16,174 nt of DNA from an uncultured Acetatifactor sp. (GTDB taxonomy: Bacteria; Bacillota; Clostridia; Lachnospirales; Lachnospiraceae), in assembly GCA_947626405.1 (NCBI GenBank), contig CANQSE010000013.1:1-16174 (forward strand). The letters run 5' to 3'. The translations under genes were made by a program, and so were the position numbers. The notes under the pieces were generated by a model. The model searched no databases. It had not been told where the DNA came from and saw only the letters and a program-made list of their open reading frames with translations. Of this stretch, positions 1 through 6,701 are shown piece by piece (within the stretch, counting starts at the first letter, position 1; every line of letters begins with the position of its first letter).

Positions 1-576
1 GAATTTCGGGATGAGAAAAATACCAAATTTTATCGGTTTGTTTTAGAGCGACACGAAAATATTGATCAGGGGAAAAACTTTTTTGCGCTGATGGATGCTG
101 TAAATTGTATGGCGGAAGAATATCAGGTCCCAATCATTTACAGTACACATCCCAGGAGCAAAAAATTTATTGAACAGAGAAATTTTAAATTTCATCCGTT
201 GGTGAGGAGTCTGCAGCCGTTTGGTTTTTCTGATTACAACCATTTACAGGTGAATTCTTTCTGCGTGGTGTCAGACAGCGGTACATTGCCGGAGGAAGCT
301 TCCTATTTTAATGCTAAAGGCTATCCATTCCCGGCGGTATGTATCAGAACCTCGACGGAAAGACCGGAGGCCATAGATAAGGGAAATTTTATTCTGGGCA
401 GTATTACCGCAGAGCAGGTGCTGCAGGCAGTTGGTATGGCGGTTCGAATGAATGCGGCGGGCGACCTTGGTGTTGCTGTGCCTAATTACATGGATGAAAA
501 CGTCAGTACAAAGGTAGTTAAGATTATTCAGAGCTATACTGGAATTGTCAATAAAATGGTGTGGAGGAAGGATTAA
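1..576 (+). CDS. UDP-HexNAc 2-epimerase, FnlC/WbjD/WecB family (5' end outside window)
   Basis: Frame 1 is open from the first base to TAA at 574-576, giving the last 191 residues of a protein whose start lies upstream. The fragment matches the C-terminal Rossmann half of non-hydrolysing UDP-GlcNAc 2-epimerases. It has a STHPRS segment (about 139-156), a GFSDYNHLQ segment, the nucleotide-binding SDSGT-PEEAS loop (from 271) and a TERPEAID segment (about 355-378). In this superfamily the SDSG...ERPE pair binds the UDP moiety. The SDSGT form (rather than SDSGG) together with YNHLQ resembles FnlC/WbjD/CapG, which makes UDP-N-acetyl-L-fucosamine, more than WecB, which makes UDP-ManNAc. This subfamily choice is from memory and is tentative. 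The downstream gene starts on the last base of its stop codon, so the two are co-translated in a polysaccharide operon. The enzyme would be cytoplasmic and supply a nucleotide sugar. Confidence 0.85.
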   Translation, partial: EFRDEKNTKFYRFVLERHENIDQGKNFFALMDAVNCMAEEYQVPIIYSTHPRSKKFIEQRNFKFHPLVRSLQPFGFSDYNHLQVNSFCVVSDSGTLPEEASYFNAKGYPFPAVCIRTSTERPEAIDKGNFILGSITAEQVLQAVGMAVRMNAAGDLGVAVPNYMDENVSTKVVKIIQSYTGIVNKMVWRKD

Positions 577-2267
577 TGCAGGAACGGGAGATTAGCTTAG
601 TGGATCTGATAGTGGAAATACTGCTGAGGTGGCGCAGGTTTCTTATTTTTATGCTGTGCGGCGCGGTTCTGGCTGGAGCGGCGGGATATGCCAGGACATG
701 GCGTGCCTACAGGGCACAGGAAATGCAGGTTCAGGAGGAAGAAAGGCAGGCTCAGGAGGAAGACAGACGGAAACAGGAAGAAGAACTGCTTGAAGAGGAG
801 GAAAAACGTCAGCAGGAGGAAGAACTGCTGGCTGAAAAAAAGCAGTGGGCGGAGGATAAGCGTCAGGAGGAAAAAGAACTGATGAAAGATTCTGACTACC
901 CCGATAATATTGTATCCGGACTTACGACTCTGCAGCGGATTAATGTGCAGAATGTATTAAATAATGAAGAAATTTATCAGGAAAAACTTGTTTATCAGGA
1001 TAATTCCGCCATTTTAAAGATGTCTCCGGATAGGGTTTACCGAGGAAGAATTACATTTCTTATATCTTCTCCGAACAGAGAACAGAGCTATTCCATAGAG
1101 TCGGTCTATCGCGACGTTATTGCCGGAGGCGAGATAGCAAAGTACATGGCGGAGCGCTTGGATATATCGGAATATCTTACAGAGCTTATTTCCGTACAGG
1201 ATAATCTGGGAAACCGTATGGAGGGTACGGACAGCTTTTCCGTAACGGTATCATATTATGACGAACAGGCGTGCCAAAAGATGGCTCAGGCCGTCGTTGA
1301 ATACATAGAGGACAAGCATGAGGAGCTTTCACGGCAGCTTGGCGAACATGATGTTAAGGCTGTTAATACCTCGCTTATAGAAGTCTATGATGTTAATGTG
1401 TTGAATTCCCAGCAAAGCTTTGACGCAGGACTTGTTTCTCTGCAGAACACAATTGAAAATGCAAAGACGGACTTTTCATACGAAGAATGGCGGTATTATG
1501 ATTTTATGACAAACGGCCGTCTGACCGGATTGGCACCGACAATGATTGCGCAAAAGGAACTTGAGGAGGTAAAGAAGGAAGCTGAGGAGACAAGGAAGGC
1601 TGCTGAGGCTGCAAAGCAGGCCGAGGCTGCTGCAAAAGAGGCCGAGGGGGCTGCTGAAGCTTTGGCAGAGGAAGAAGATACAGCTCCTGTTAAGCCAGAA
1701 ATCAGCATGAAGTATATATTGCTGGGAATGGTGCTGGCGGCGTTTCTGTATGCTTTTGTACTGTTTATTGTATATGTGTTTAATACGAAAATCAGAAAGA
1801 CGGATGATCTGCAGAAGCTTTTCCTGATTTCACAGTTGGGTCTGATTCCGGAAGGGCAGGAGCGCAAAAAGGTATTTGGCGGGATCGACCGTTGGCTTGA
1901 ATCTTTGAGAGAGCGCAACAAAAGGCGGTTTGACCGGGAGGAAGCTTTGGGGCTAGCCGCTGTGGCCGTCAGGATGGCGGCGGAGCGAAACCGGATTTCC
2001 ACAGTTTATTTGATCGGATGCGATCTGAAGGAACAGGCCAGAGCCGTGTGTGATTACCTGCGCGGAATACTTGCAGAAAGCAAGATAGAAACGGTGATTT
2101 TAAACAATGTTTTATATGATGCGGCGGCCATGAGCGAGCTGGACGGCGCAAAGGGCGTGGTATTGGTGGAAAAGGCAGGTTCGACATTGTATACGGAGAT
2201 AGATCAGGAATTAACGCTGCTTAAGAGAGAGGAGATCTCGGTTTTGGGCGGAATTATTGTGGAATAA
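576..2267 (+). CDS. Wzz-like polysaccharide co-polymerase with long coiled coils and a degenerate kinase-like tail
   Basis: The start is taken as ATG 576, which overlaps the previous TAA by one base and has GGAGGAAGG (563-571) just upstream. A GTG at 561 would sit on that ribosome site. The protein is 563 aa. Residues 1-20 (ISLVDLIVEILLRWRR) and a membrane helix at about 21-38 match the Wzz/CapA start. Residues 46-104 are almost purely Glu/Gln/Lys/Arg coiled coil. Residues 110-310 form an extracytoplasmic domain with Wzz-like strands (RVYRGRITFLIS). Residues 325-366 are a second, Ala/Glu/Lys-rich, TolA-like coil. A second helix lies at 379-402. The cytoplasmic tail (403-563) ends in STVYLIGCDLKEQARAV...GAKGVVLVEKAGST...VLGGIIVE, which resembles a BY-kinase/CapB fold with no Walker A lysine loop. 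It probably controls chain length or export of the polysaccharide built by this operon. The family is assigned from architecture, and the exact role is inferred. Confidence 0.7.
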   Translation: MQEREISLVDLIVEILLRWRRFLIFMLCGAVLAGAAGYARTWRAYRAQEMQVQEEERQAQEEDRRKQEEELLEEEEKRQQEEELLAEKKQWAEDKRQEEKELMKDSDYPDNIVSGLTTLQRINVQNVLNNEEIYQEKLVYQDNSAILKMSPDRVYRGRITFLISSPNREQSYSIESVYRDVIAGGEIAKYMAERLDISEYLTELISVQDNLGNRMEGTDSFSVTVSYYDEQACQKMAQAVVEYIEDKHEELSRQLGEHDVKAVNTSLIEVYDVNVLNSQQSFDAGLVSLQNTIENAKTDFSYEEWRYYDFMTNGRLTGLAPTMIAQKELEEVKKEAEETRKAAEAAKQAEAAAKEAEGAAEALAEEEDTAPVKPEISMKYILLGMVLAAFLYAFVLFIVYVFNTKIRKTDDLQKLFLISQLGLIPEGQERKKVFGGIDRWLESLRERNKRRFDREEALGLAAVAVRMAAERNRISTVYLIGCDLKEQARAVCDYLRGILAESKIETVILNNVLYDAAAMSELDGAKGVVLVEKAGSTLYTEIDQELTLLKREEISVLGGIIVE

Positions 2268-2303
2268 ATGCCATGGCGTAAAAAAGCGGGGGGGATCCCA
2301 TAT

Positions 2304-3617
2304 ATGAATATTGTGTTGTTGTCAGGCGGTTCAGGGAAAAGGCTTTGGCCGCTGTCAAATGATGTCCGTTCCAAGCAGTTCATTAAGATTTTCAGATCGG
2401 AGGACGGAACTTATGAGTCAATGCTGCAGAGGGTGTACCGTCAGATAAGGAAAGCGGATCCGGATGCAGTGGTGACTGTCGCAACCAGTAAAACTCAGAT
2501 TTCATCTATTTATAACCAGCTTGGCAGAGATGTTGGAATATCGGCAGAGCCGTGCCGTCGTGATACCTTTCCTGCAATCGTGCTTGCCACTGCGTATCTG
2601 ACTGATGTGAAGGGCATAGATCCGGAGGAGCCTGTGGTCGTATGTCCGGTTGACCCTTATGTGGAGGATGATTATTTTGAAGCCTTGAAGGAGCTGGGAG
2701 AGCAGGCAAAAAAGGGCGATGCTAATCTGGTGCTCATGGGGATAGAACCAACTTATCCTTCGGAGAAATACGGATATATCATTCCTGAGACCACGGAACG
2801 TGTGACAGGTGTAAAGACATTTAAGGAAAAGCCGTCAGCGGAAACGGCCGCCGAATATATCGGCATGGGCGCTCTGTGGAACGGGGGAGTCTTTGCATAT
2901 AAGCCGGAGTATGTGTTAGGTATTGCCCACAAAATAATTGATTTCACGGATTATCAGGATCTTTATTCCAAATATGAGTCTCTCGAAAAAATTTCTTTTG
3001 ACTATGCAGTGGTTGAAAAAGAGAAAAAAATCAAAGTGATGCGGTTTGCCGGTCAGTGGAAGGACCTCGGTACATGGAACACATTGACGGAAGCCATGGA
3101 AGAAAAATGTATCGGCAACGGGATATTGAGTGAAACCTGCGATAACGTTCATATTATTAATGAACTTAATATGCCCATACTGGCTATGGGGCTTCACGAT
3201 GTGGTGATTTCGGCGTCACCGGAGGGAATCCTGATAAGCGATAAGGACCAGAGCTCTTATATAAAACCGTTTGTGGACAGGATAGACAGTCAGGTTATGT
3301 TTGCTGAAAAGAGCTGGGGGAGCTTTCGCATACTGGATGTTGAGAAGGAGAGCCTTACGATTAAGGTGACATTGAACGAGGGACACAGCATGAATTATCA
3401 CAGCCATAAGAACCGTGATGAAGTGTGGGTTGTGATTTCCGGCACCGGATATACGATTGTGGACGGTATGGAGCAGGAGGTAGGCGTAGGGGATGTTGTT
3501 ACCATGCAGGCCGGCTGCCGCCACACTGTCGTTGCAAAGAGTGAACTGAAGCTTGTGGAAGTCCAGCTCGGCAGGGAGATATCGGTCAATGACAAACAGA
3601 AATATATCCTCGCGTAA
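2304..3617 (+). CDS. manC: Mannose-1-phosphate guanylyltransferase with C-terminal cupin
   Basis: Makes GDP-mannose from mannose-1-phosphate and GTP in the cytoplasm. The start is ATG 2304, because the nucleotidyltransferase begins immediately there (MNIVLLSGGSGKRLWPLS) and a G-rich ribosome site lies at about 2287-2295. The frame is also open from an ATG at 2268, but that would add 12 residues outside the family pattern. The 437-aa protein has the pyrophosphorylase signature at 8-17, a GYIIPE segment (157-162), FKEKPS (173-178), WNGGVFAY (192-199), DYAVVEK (233-239) and WKDLGTW (252-258). Residues about 335-425 form a cupin resembling type II phosphomannose isomerase (HSMNYHSHKNRDEVWVVISG). 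Whether the cupin still isomerises mannose-6-phosphate is unclear, since a dedicated manA follows and overlaps. The pair would feed mannose, or GDP-mannose-derived sugars, into the surface polysaccharide. Confidence 0.92.
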   Translation: MNIVLLSGGSGKRLWPLSNDVRSKQFIKIFRSEDGTYESMLQRVYRQIRKADPDAVVTVATSKTQISSIYNQLGRDVGISAEPCRRDTFPAIVLATAYLTDVKGIDPEEPVVVCPVDPYVEDDYFEALKELGEQAKKGDANLVLMGIEPTYPSEKYGYIIPETTERVTGVKTFKEKPSAETAAEYIGMGALWNGGVFAYKPEYVLGIAHKIIDFTDYQDLYSKYESLEKISFDYAVVEKEKKIKVMRFAGQWKDLGTWNTLTEAMEEKCIGNGILSETCDNVHIINELNMPILAMGLHDVVISASPEGILISDKDQSSYIKPFVDRIDSQVMFAEKSWGSFRILDVEKESLTIKVTLNEGHSMNYHSHKNRDEVWVVISGTGYTIVDGMEQEVGVGDVVTMQAGCRHTVVAKSELKLVEVQLGREISVNDKQKYILA

Positions 3618-4593
3618 GCCGTTTTTGTTAAAACCCTGCGGAAAAGATTATCTCTGGGGCGGCAGCAGGCTAAACGACGACTTTTCCAAAGAGATACCGA
3701 TGATGCCGCTGGCGGAGACATGGGAGTGTTCAACTCATCCGGACGGGCCGAGCGTCGTGTCCGGCGGGGATTTTGATGGGTGTACGCTTTCGGATGTCTT
3801 GAAAGGACATCCGGATTTTTTGGGTACTCATCCCGCGGAAGGGGATGACTTTCCCATTCTGATAAAACTGATAGATGCCAGGAATGACCTGTCGATTCAG
3901 GTTCATCCCACAGATCTTTATGCACGTGAGCATGAAAACGGCCAGATGGGAAAAACCGAGATGTGGTATGTGCTGGATGCGGTAAAGGACGCGAAGGTGG
4001 TTTACGGCCTGCTTCGAGATATGAAGCGTGAAGAACTGCGACAGTGCATCATTGACGGGACCGTGGAAAAATATCTGCAGAAGGTGCCTGTAAAAAAAGA
4101 CGATATATTTTTTATAGAGCCGGGGACAATTCATGCCATTGGAGCGGGAACGCTGTTAGCTGAAATACAGGAAAACTCTAATCTTACATATCGTCTGTAT
4201 GATTATGACAGGACGGATAAAAACGGTGAAAAACGAAAGCTGCATATTGAAAAGGCGTTGGATGTTGCAGATCTTAAGGCTGCCCCTGACCCGCGCCAGC
4301 CGCTTCGTGTGCTGAAATACCGGCATGGCTGTGCATCGGAGTTTTTGTGCCGTTGTCGGTATTTTGAGGTTTACCGCATGCTTGTGGACACGAAAAATTT
4401 AAGAAGTCTTGTGAATTACAGGGCGGACGGCGCTTCATTCCGTGTACTGCTGTGTACGGATGGCTGCGGTCTGATTTCCTTTGGAGAGAGGGAGAGTATT
4501 TTATTTTTCAGGGGAGACTGCATTTTTGTACCGGCAGATTCAGTTGAATTGAAGATTCACGGTCAGGCGTGTTTTCTTGATATCAGAGGGTAG
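3589..4593 (+). CDS. manA: Class I mannose-6-phosphate isomerase
   Basis: Zinc enzyme interconverting fructose-6-phosphate and mannose-6-phosphate, the entry to GDP-mannose. ATG 3589 is chosen: it has an AGGGAG site at 3573-3578, and the family start (KPFLLKPCGKDYLWGG) follows at residue 10. It overlaps the end of manC by 29 bases, which implies translational coupling. The 334-aa protein has the short Firmicute type I layout. Zinc ligands are visible as Q104 and H106 (LSIQVHP), E124 (GKTEMWY) and H182 (EPGTIHAIG). LAEIQENSNLTYRLYDYDR (190-208) is the conserved active-site strand. A second cupin half occupies the C-terminus. It is the last gene before a hairpin terminator, so it closes the operon. 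Confidence 0.94.
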   Translation: MTNRNISSRKPFLLKPCGKDYLWGGSRLNDDFSKEIPMMPLAETWECSTHPDGPSVVSGGDFDGCTLSDVLKGHPDFLGTHPAEGDDFPILIKLIDARNDLSIQVHPTDLYAREHENGQMGKTEMWYVLDAVKDAKVVYGLLRDMKREELRQCIIDGTVEKYLQKVPVKKDDIFFIEPGTIHAIGAGTLLAEIQENSNLTYRLYDYDRTDKNGEKRKLHIEKALDVADLKAAPDPRQPLRVLKYRHGCASEFLCRCRYFEVYRMLVDTKNLRSLVNYRADGASFRVLLCTDGCGLISFGERESILFFRGDCIFVPADSVELKIHGQACFLDIRG

Positions 4594-4650
4594 GTAAGAC
4601 GTAAGTATGACCTGCGGCCGTGTTGCGGCATGGGGCAAGAGGTAAACGTC

Positions 4651-4690
4651 TGCTTATGTTTGCTTATATTTGCTTATATTTGCTTATATA
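4651..4690. repeat. Four tandem 10-bp repeats, TGCTTATRTT
   Basis: Four consecutive decamers (TGCTTATGTT, TGCTTATATT twice, then TGCTTATATA) lie between the manA stop and the hairpin at 4699. The array is AT-rich, exactly phased at 10 bp (one helical turn), and contains no gene. Its role is unknown. It could be a slippage product or a curved or protein-bound spacer. Confidence 0.85.
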
Positions 4691-4698
4691 AATGTTAA

Positions 4699-4746
4699 GC
4701 GCCGGATTTTGGAACTTGCGTTCCTCAATCCGGCGCCTTTATCTTT
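4699..4746 (+). terminator. Hairpin terminator after manA
   Basis: GCGCCGGATT (4699-4708) pairs perfectly with AATCCGGCGC (4727-4736). Inside it, GGAAC (4711-4715) pairs with GTTCC (4720-4724) around a TTGC loop. A broken T-rich tail (CTTTATCTTT) follows. It lies about 105 bases past manA and probably ends that operon. The T tract is imperfect, so efficiency is uncertain. The same hairpin recurs at 5139. Confidence 0.65.
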
Positions 4747-4840
4747 GGTACAAGTTAATTGTAAGACATGCTTGTCTGACAGTCAATTGGCAGAATGCAC
4801 AAAAATAAAGTCGAATTTTTGGTACTATTGACTAGTTTTA
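4699..4840. repeat. 142-bp direct repeat, copy A
   Basis: Bases 4699-4840 match 5139-5280 without gaps at an offset of 440, with seven differences counted by eye (about 95% identity). The unit begins with the GC-rich hairpin and continues through an imperfect second dyad (AATTGTAAGACA against TGTCTGACAGTCAATT) to a segment reading GGTACTATTGAC. Differences fall in loops or at the ends, and both hairpin stems are intact. It encodes nothing visible and resembles a small non-autonomous or intergenic repeat element. Confidence 0.9.
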
Positions 4841-4950
4841 CTAGATAATGGATTTCTGTATATGTATTAAATATTGTAGAAAGAATTGATTTATATTTTT
4901 AATCTGATGTTGCCTTTCTTGTTTTTACAAAGGCTGTACATGAGGAAAGC

Positions 4951-5080
4951 ATGGAGATTCGAATATAGGATTATGACGTATGGCTTACGCAAAAGGCAAT
5001 TGGGCAGCTTTTTGATGTGGACAGAAGCGTTGTCACATATTCTTGAAAACCTTTTCAAATCCCGAGAAAGATGTGATTGA
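4951..5080 (+). pseudogene. Remnant of a RhuM-like protein N-terminus
   Basis: Frame 1 from 4951 reads MEIRI, then a stop at 4966, then DYDVWLTQKAIGQLFDVDRS (4969-5028) followed by VVTYS and a stop at 5044. The frame that takes over (cat at 5036) reads HILENLFKSRERCD to the TGA ending at 5080. Joined, this resembles the start of RhuM/virulence-associated proteins, where a WLTQ-x-x-x-x-LFDV-D-x-x-V-x-x-HIxNIF pattern forms a winged-helix-like DNA-binding segment. One in-frame stop, one frameshift and the absence of the remaining 250 or so residues show it is dead. It sits between the two 142-bp repeats. Recognition is from motif memory only. Confidence 0.55.
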
Positions 5081-5138
5081 AAAAATAAGCCCATAAAGGC
5101 TTTGAAGCAATTTTATGTGATTAAACTATAAAATATTT

Positions 5139-5280
5139 GCGCCGGATTTTGGAACTTGTGTTCCTCAATCCGGCGCCTTTATCTTTAGTACAAGTTAATT
5201 GTAAGACAAACCTGTCTGACAGTCAATTGGCAGAATGCACAAAAATAAAGTCGAATTTTTGGTACTATTGACCAGTCTTA
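5139..5280. repeat. 142-bp direct repeat, copy B
   Basis: Second copy of the element at 4699. The outer stem (5139-5148 with 5167-5176) and inner stem (5151-5155 with 5160-5164) are preserved, and the one change in that hairpin is in the loop (C to T at 5159). Its end lies about 145 bases before the promoter of the blaI-type gene. Nothing coding is visible in it. Its hairpin could also stop + strand transcription entering the regulator region. Confidence 0.9.
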
Positions 5281-5425
5281 TCAAATATCTGTTATAAAAA
5301 TCTGTAAACGAATCGATAAACGCCCCCAAGCCGAGTCATAAACCCTTGCAAATCCCAGTAAAAATGTGATATAGTACATCTGATAAAAAAAGATAAAAAC
5401 AAAAAAATTTTTTTTTCGGAAAAAT
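5281..5425. other. AT-rich non-coding spacer
   Basis: No gene is seen here. A weak promoter-like pair (TTGCAA at 5347-5352 and TATAGT 18 bases later) could give a second start for the regulator downstream. An A-run then T-run (about 5400-5416) may form a weak hairpin or a bent segment just before the main promoter. Confidence 0.4.
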
Positions 5426-5454
5426 TTGACAGTATTACTAATTTGTAGTACAAT
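5426..5454 (+). promoter_or_regulatory. Strong sigma-A promoter of the blaI-M56 operon
   Basis: TTGACA (5426-5431), a 17-bp spacer and TACAAT (5449-5454) form a near-consensus promoter. It lies about 11 bases upstream of the AGGAGGAGG ribosome site (5465-5473). Confidence 0.85.
5433..5453. promoter_or_regulatory. BlaI/MecI-type operator overlapping the promoter
   Basis: Two nested dyads lie in the spacer and -10 box: TACTA (5436-5440) against TAGTA (5446-5450), and TTGTA (5443-5447) against TACAA (5449-5453) around a single G. BlaI, MecI and CopY repressors bind TACA/TGTA or TTACTA/TGTAGTA half sites, so this is a fitting autoregulatory operator for the gene that follows. The position would block RNA polymerase directly. 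Binding itself is inferred. Confidence 0.65.
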
Positions 5455-5481
5455 AGAGTTGCACAGGAGGAGGTGAACTTG

Positions 5482-5874
5482 GTGAAAAGCAGCTATAATT
5501 TAGCTGGCGCAGAGCAAAAGATTATGCAGGCCCTGTGGGAAAATGGAGGAACGTTGTCTACAGGCGATCTGTTGGACCTTTTAAACCGGCAGGGGAAGCC
5601 GTGGAAAAGACAGACGCTGAATACGCTTTTGTCAAGACTGGAGGCAAAAGGCGTAATAAGCAGGCCGCGCGCATATGTGGAGGCGCTCATCTCACAGAAG
5701 GATCTGCTGCAGCTTCAAACAAAAGAGATACTGGATAGTTTCTATGGCGGGAAGCTGAAAAATTTCTGTGCTGCTCTGATCGGAGATACGAGATTGGACG
5801 ATAGTGAGGTGAAAAGCCTTAACGCCATGATCGAAGAACTCCAAAAAGAACAGGAAGGTAAAGGCGACAAATGA
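5482..5874 (+). CDS. BlaI/MecI/CopY-family transcriptional repressor
   Basis: Small winged-helix repressor, 130 aa from GTG 5482. AGGAGGAGG at 5465-5473 gives a normal 8-base spacing to this GTG. TTG 5479 is possible, while GTG 5473 overlaps the ribosome site. The family pattern is clear: a LAGAEQKIMQALWENGG opening helix, STGDLLDLL then KRQTLNTLLSRLEAKGVI for the recognition helix and turn, and LDSFYGGKLKNFCAALI for the dimerisation region. The wing (ISRPRAYVEALI) looks a few residues shorter than usual. Its stop overlaps the ATG of an M56 protease (ATGA), the standard blaI-blaR1 arrangement in which the protease relieves repression after an extracellular signal. The signal could be a cell-wall stress or antibiotic. 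No beta-lactamase gene is nearby. Confidence 0.9.
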   Translation: MKSSYNLAGAEQKIMQALWENGGTLSTGDLLDLLNRQGKPWKRQTLNTLLSRLEAKGVISRPRAYVEALISQKDLLQLQTKEILDSFYGGKLKNFCAALIGDTRLDDSEVKSLNAMIEELQKEQEGKGDK

Positions 5875-6701
5875 GCTATCTGTTGGTAATGACTTTGACT
5901 GGCACTCTATTATTCCTGGGATACGGTATCCTTGTGAAACTGGTTGGCAGGTTTATGAGTCGGGGGCTTCGTTACAGAATACTAAATATTGTACTGCTGC
6001 TTCATGTTATACCATTGACGGAACTGAAAGTACTGTACAGATATTTGTATGAAAAGCTTCCCGTTGAGACCTCGGAGATTGCGGAACGGATCCATATGGG
6101 ACAGGCCATAGTAAGTACGGAATCAGGAACCTATATGTCGAATGGGTTTAAGTTTGTAATAGTGTTTGTTACCGTGTGGATTGCCTGTACAACAGTAAAG
6201 TTTGTAAAATGTTGTGTCGGTTACATACGCAGCAGAAGACAGTTGGGAAAGATCGCTGGAATGTGTCAAGAGTATGTGGATGTGGAAAAGGTGGAAAGCG
6301 TGAGAAGAGAGATCCGCCTCCGCAGAAGGGTTGAAGTGATGAAGGGAACCGGAGAGGGATCATCCTTTACAATTGGCATGTTTCGACCGGTGATAGTGTT
6401 GCAGGGAAAGCTGAGTGAACGTGAACTGGAGTGGACTTTGAAACACGAGATGACGCATATTAAGCGAAATGATGTGATATGGAAGCTACTCCTGGATTTG
6501 GTGAGATGTATATACTGGTTTAATATCTTTCTCAAGCCCCTCCCAGGCATCTTTGATATAGCGTGCGAGACGTCCTGCGATGAAATTGTTACGAAGGATT
6601 TTACAAAAGAGGAACGGAACGCTTACGCACAGCTTGTTTTAAGAAGTCTGCGCGGTGGGTCGGGATTTTCTTTTAGTAAGGACAGATGCAATCATGAATG
6701 A
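5871..6701 (+). CDS. M56 (BlaR1-type) membrane metalloprotease, truncated before its last helix
   Basis: ATG 5871 overlaps the repressor stop. The 276-aa protein has membrane helices at about 3-22, 38-56 and 93-117, a cytoplasmic basic stretch (118-160) and the protease core. The zinc motif is HEMTH at 192-196, followed by KRND and W204. The likely third ligand is E233 in CETSCDE. In the family this gluzincin domain is followed by a last transmembrane helix and an extracellular sensor. Here the frame ends right after SGFSFSKDR with four odd residues (CNHE). The missing helix and sensor appear in another frame starting at about 6687-6694. The gene therefore looks split by a small deletion or frameshift, or it naturally makes two chains. 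Expected role: signal-induced cleavage of the neighbouring BlaI repressor. Confidence 0.85.
   Translation: MSYLLVMTLTGTLLFLGYGILVKLVGRFMSRGLRYRILNIVLLLHVIPLTELKVLYRYLYEKLPVETSEIAERIHMGQAIVSTESGTYMSNGFKFVIVFVTVWIACTTVKFVKCCVGYIRSRRQLGKIAGMCQEYVDVEKVESVRREIRLRRRVEVMKGTGEGSSFTIGMFRPVIVLQGKLSERELEWTLKHEMTHIKRNDVIWKLLLDLVRCIYWFNIFLKPLPGIFDIACETSCDEIVTKDFTKEERNAYAQLVLRSLRGGSGFSFSKDRCNHE

Noticed and set aside
1496..2002. Long Ser/Ala-rich open frame opposite the Wzz-like gene
   Set aside because: It is the antisense shadow of the Ala/Glu coil and has no ribosome site or family resemblance.
3398..3925. 175-residue minus-strand frame across the manC/manA junction
   Set aside because: It lies antisense to two well-supported genes, and the translation resembles no protein.
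4597..4651. AGACGT/ACGTCT inverted repeat with inner GCCG/CGGC pairing after manA
   Set aside because: The arms are short, the interior pairs poorly and no T-run follows, so it is not called as a terminator. The hairpin at 4699 is the better one.
4886..5080. 64-residue frame as a real small membrane protein
   Set aside because: Only its last part makes sense, as the shifted end of a RhuM-like remnant. There is no ribosome site before the ATG.
4651..5280. CRISPR array
   Set aside because: The repeats are 10-bp tandem units without spacers and two long copies. There are no regular repeat-spacer units and no cas genes.
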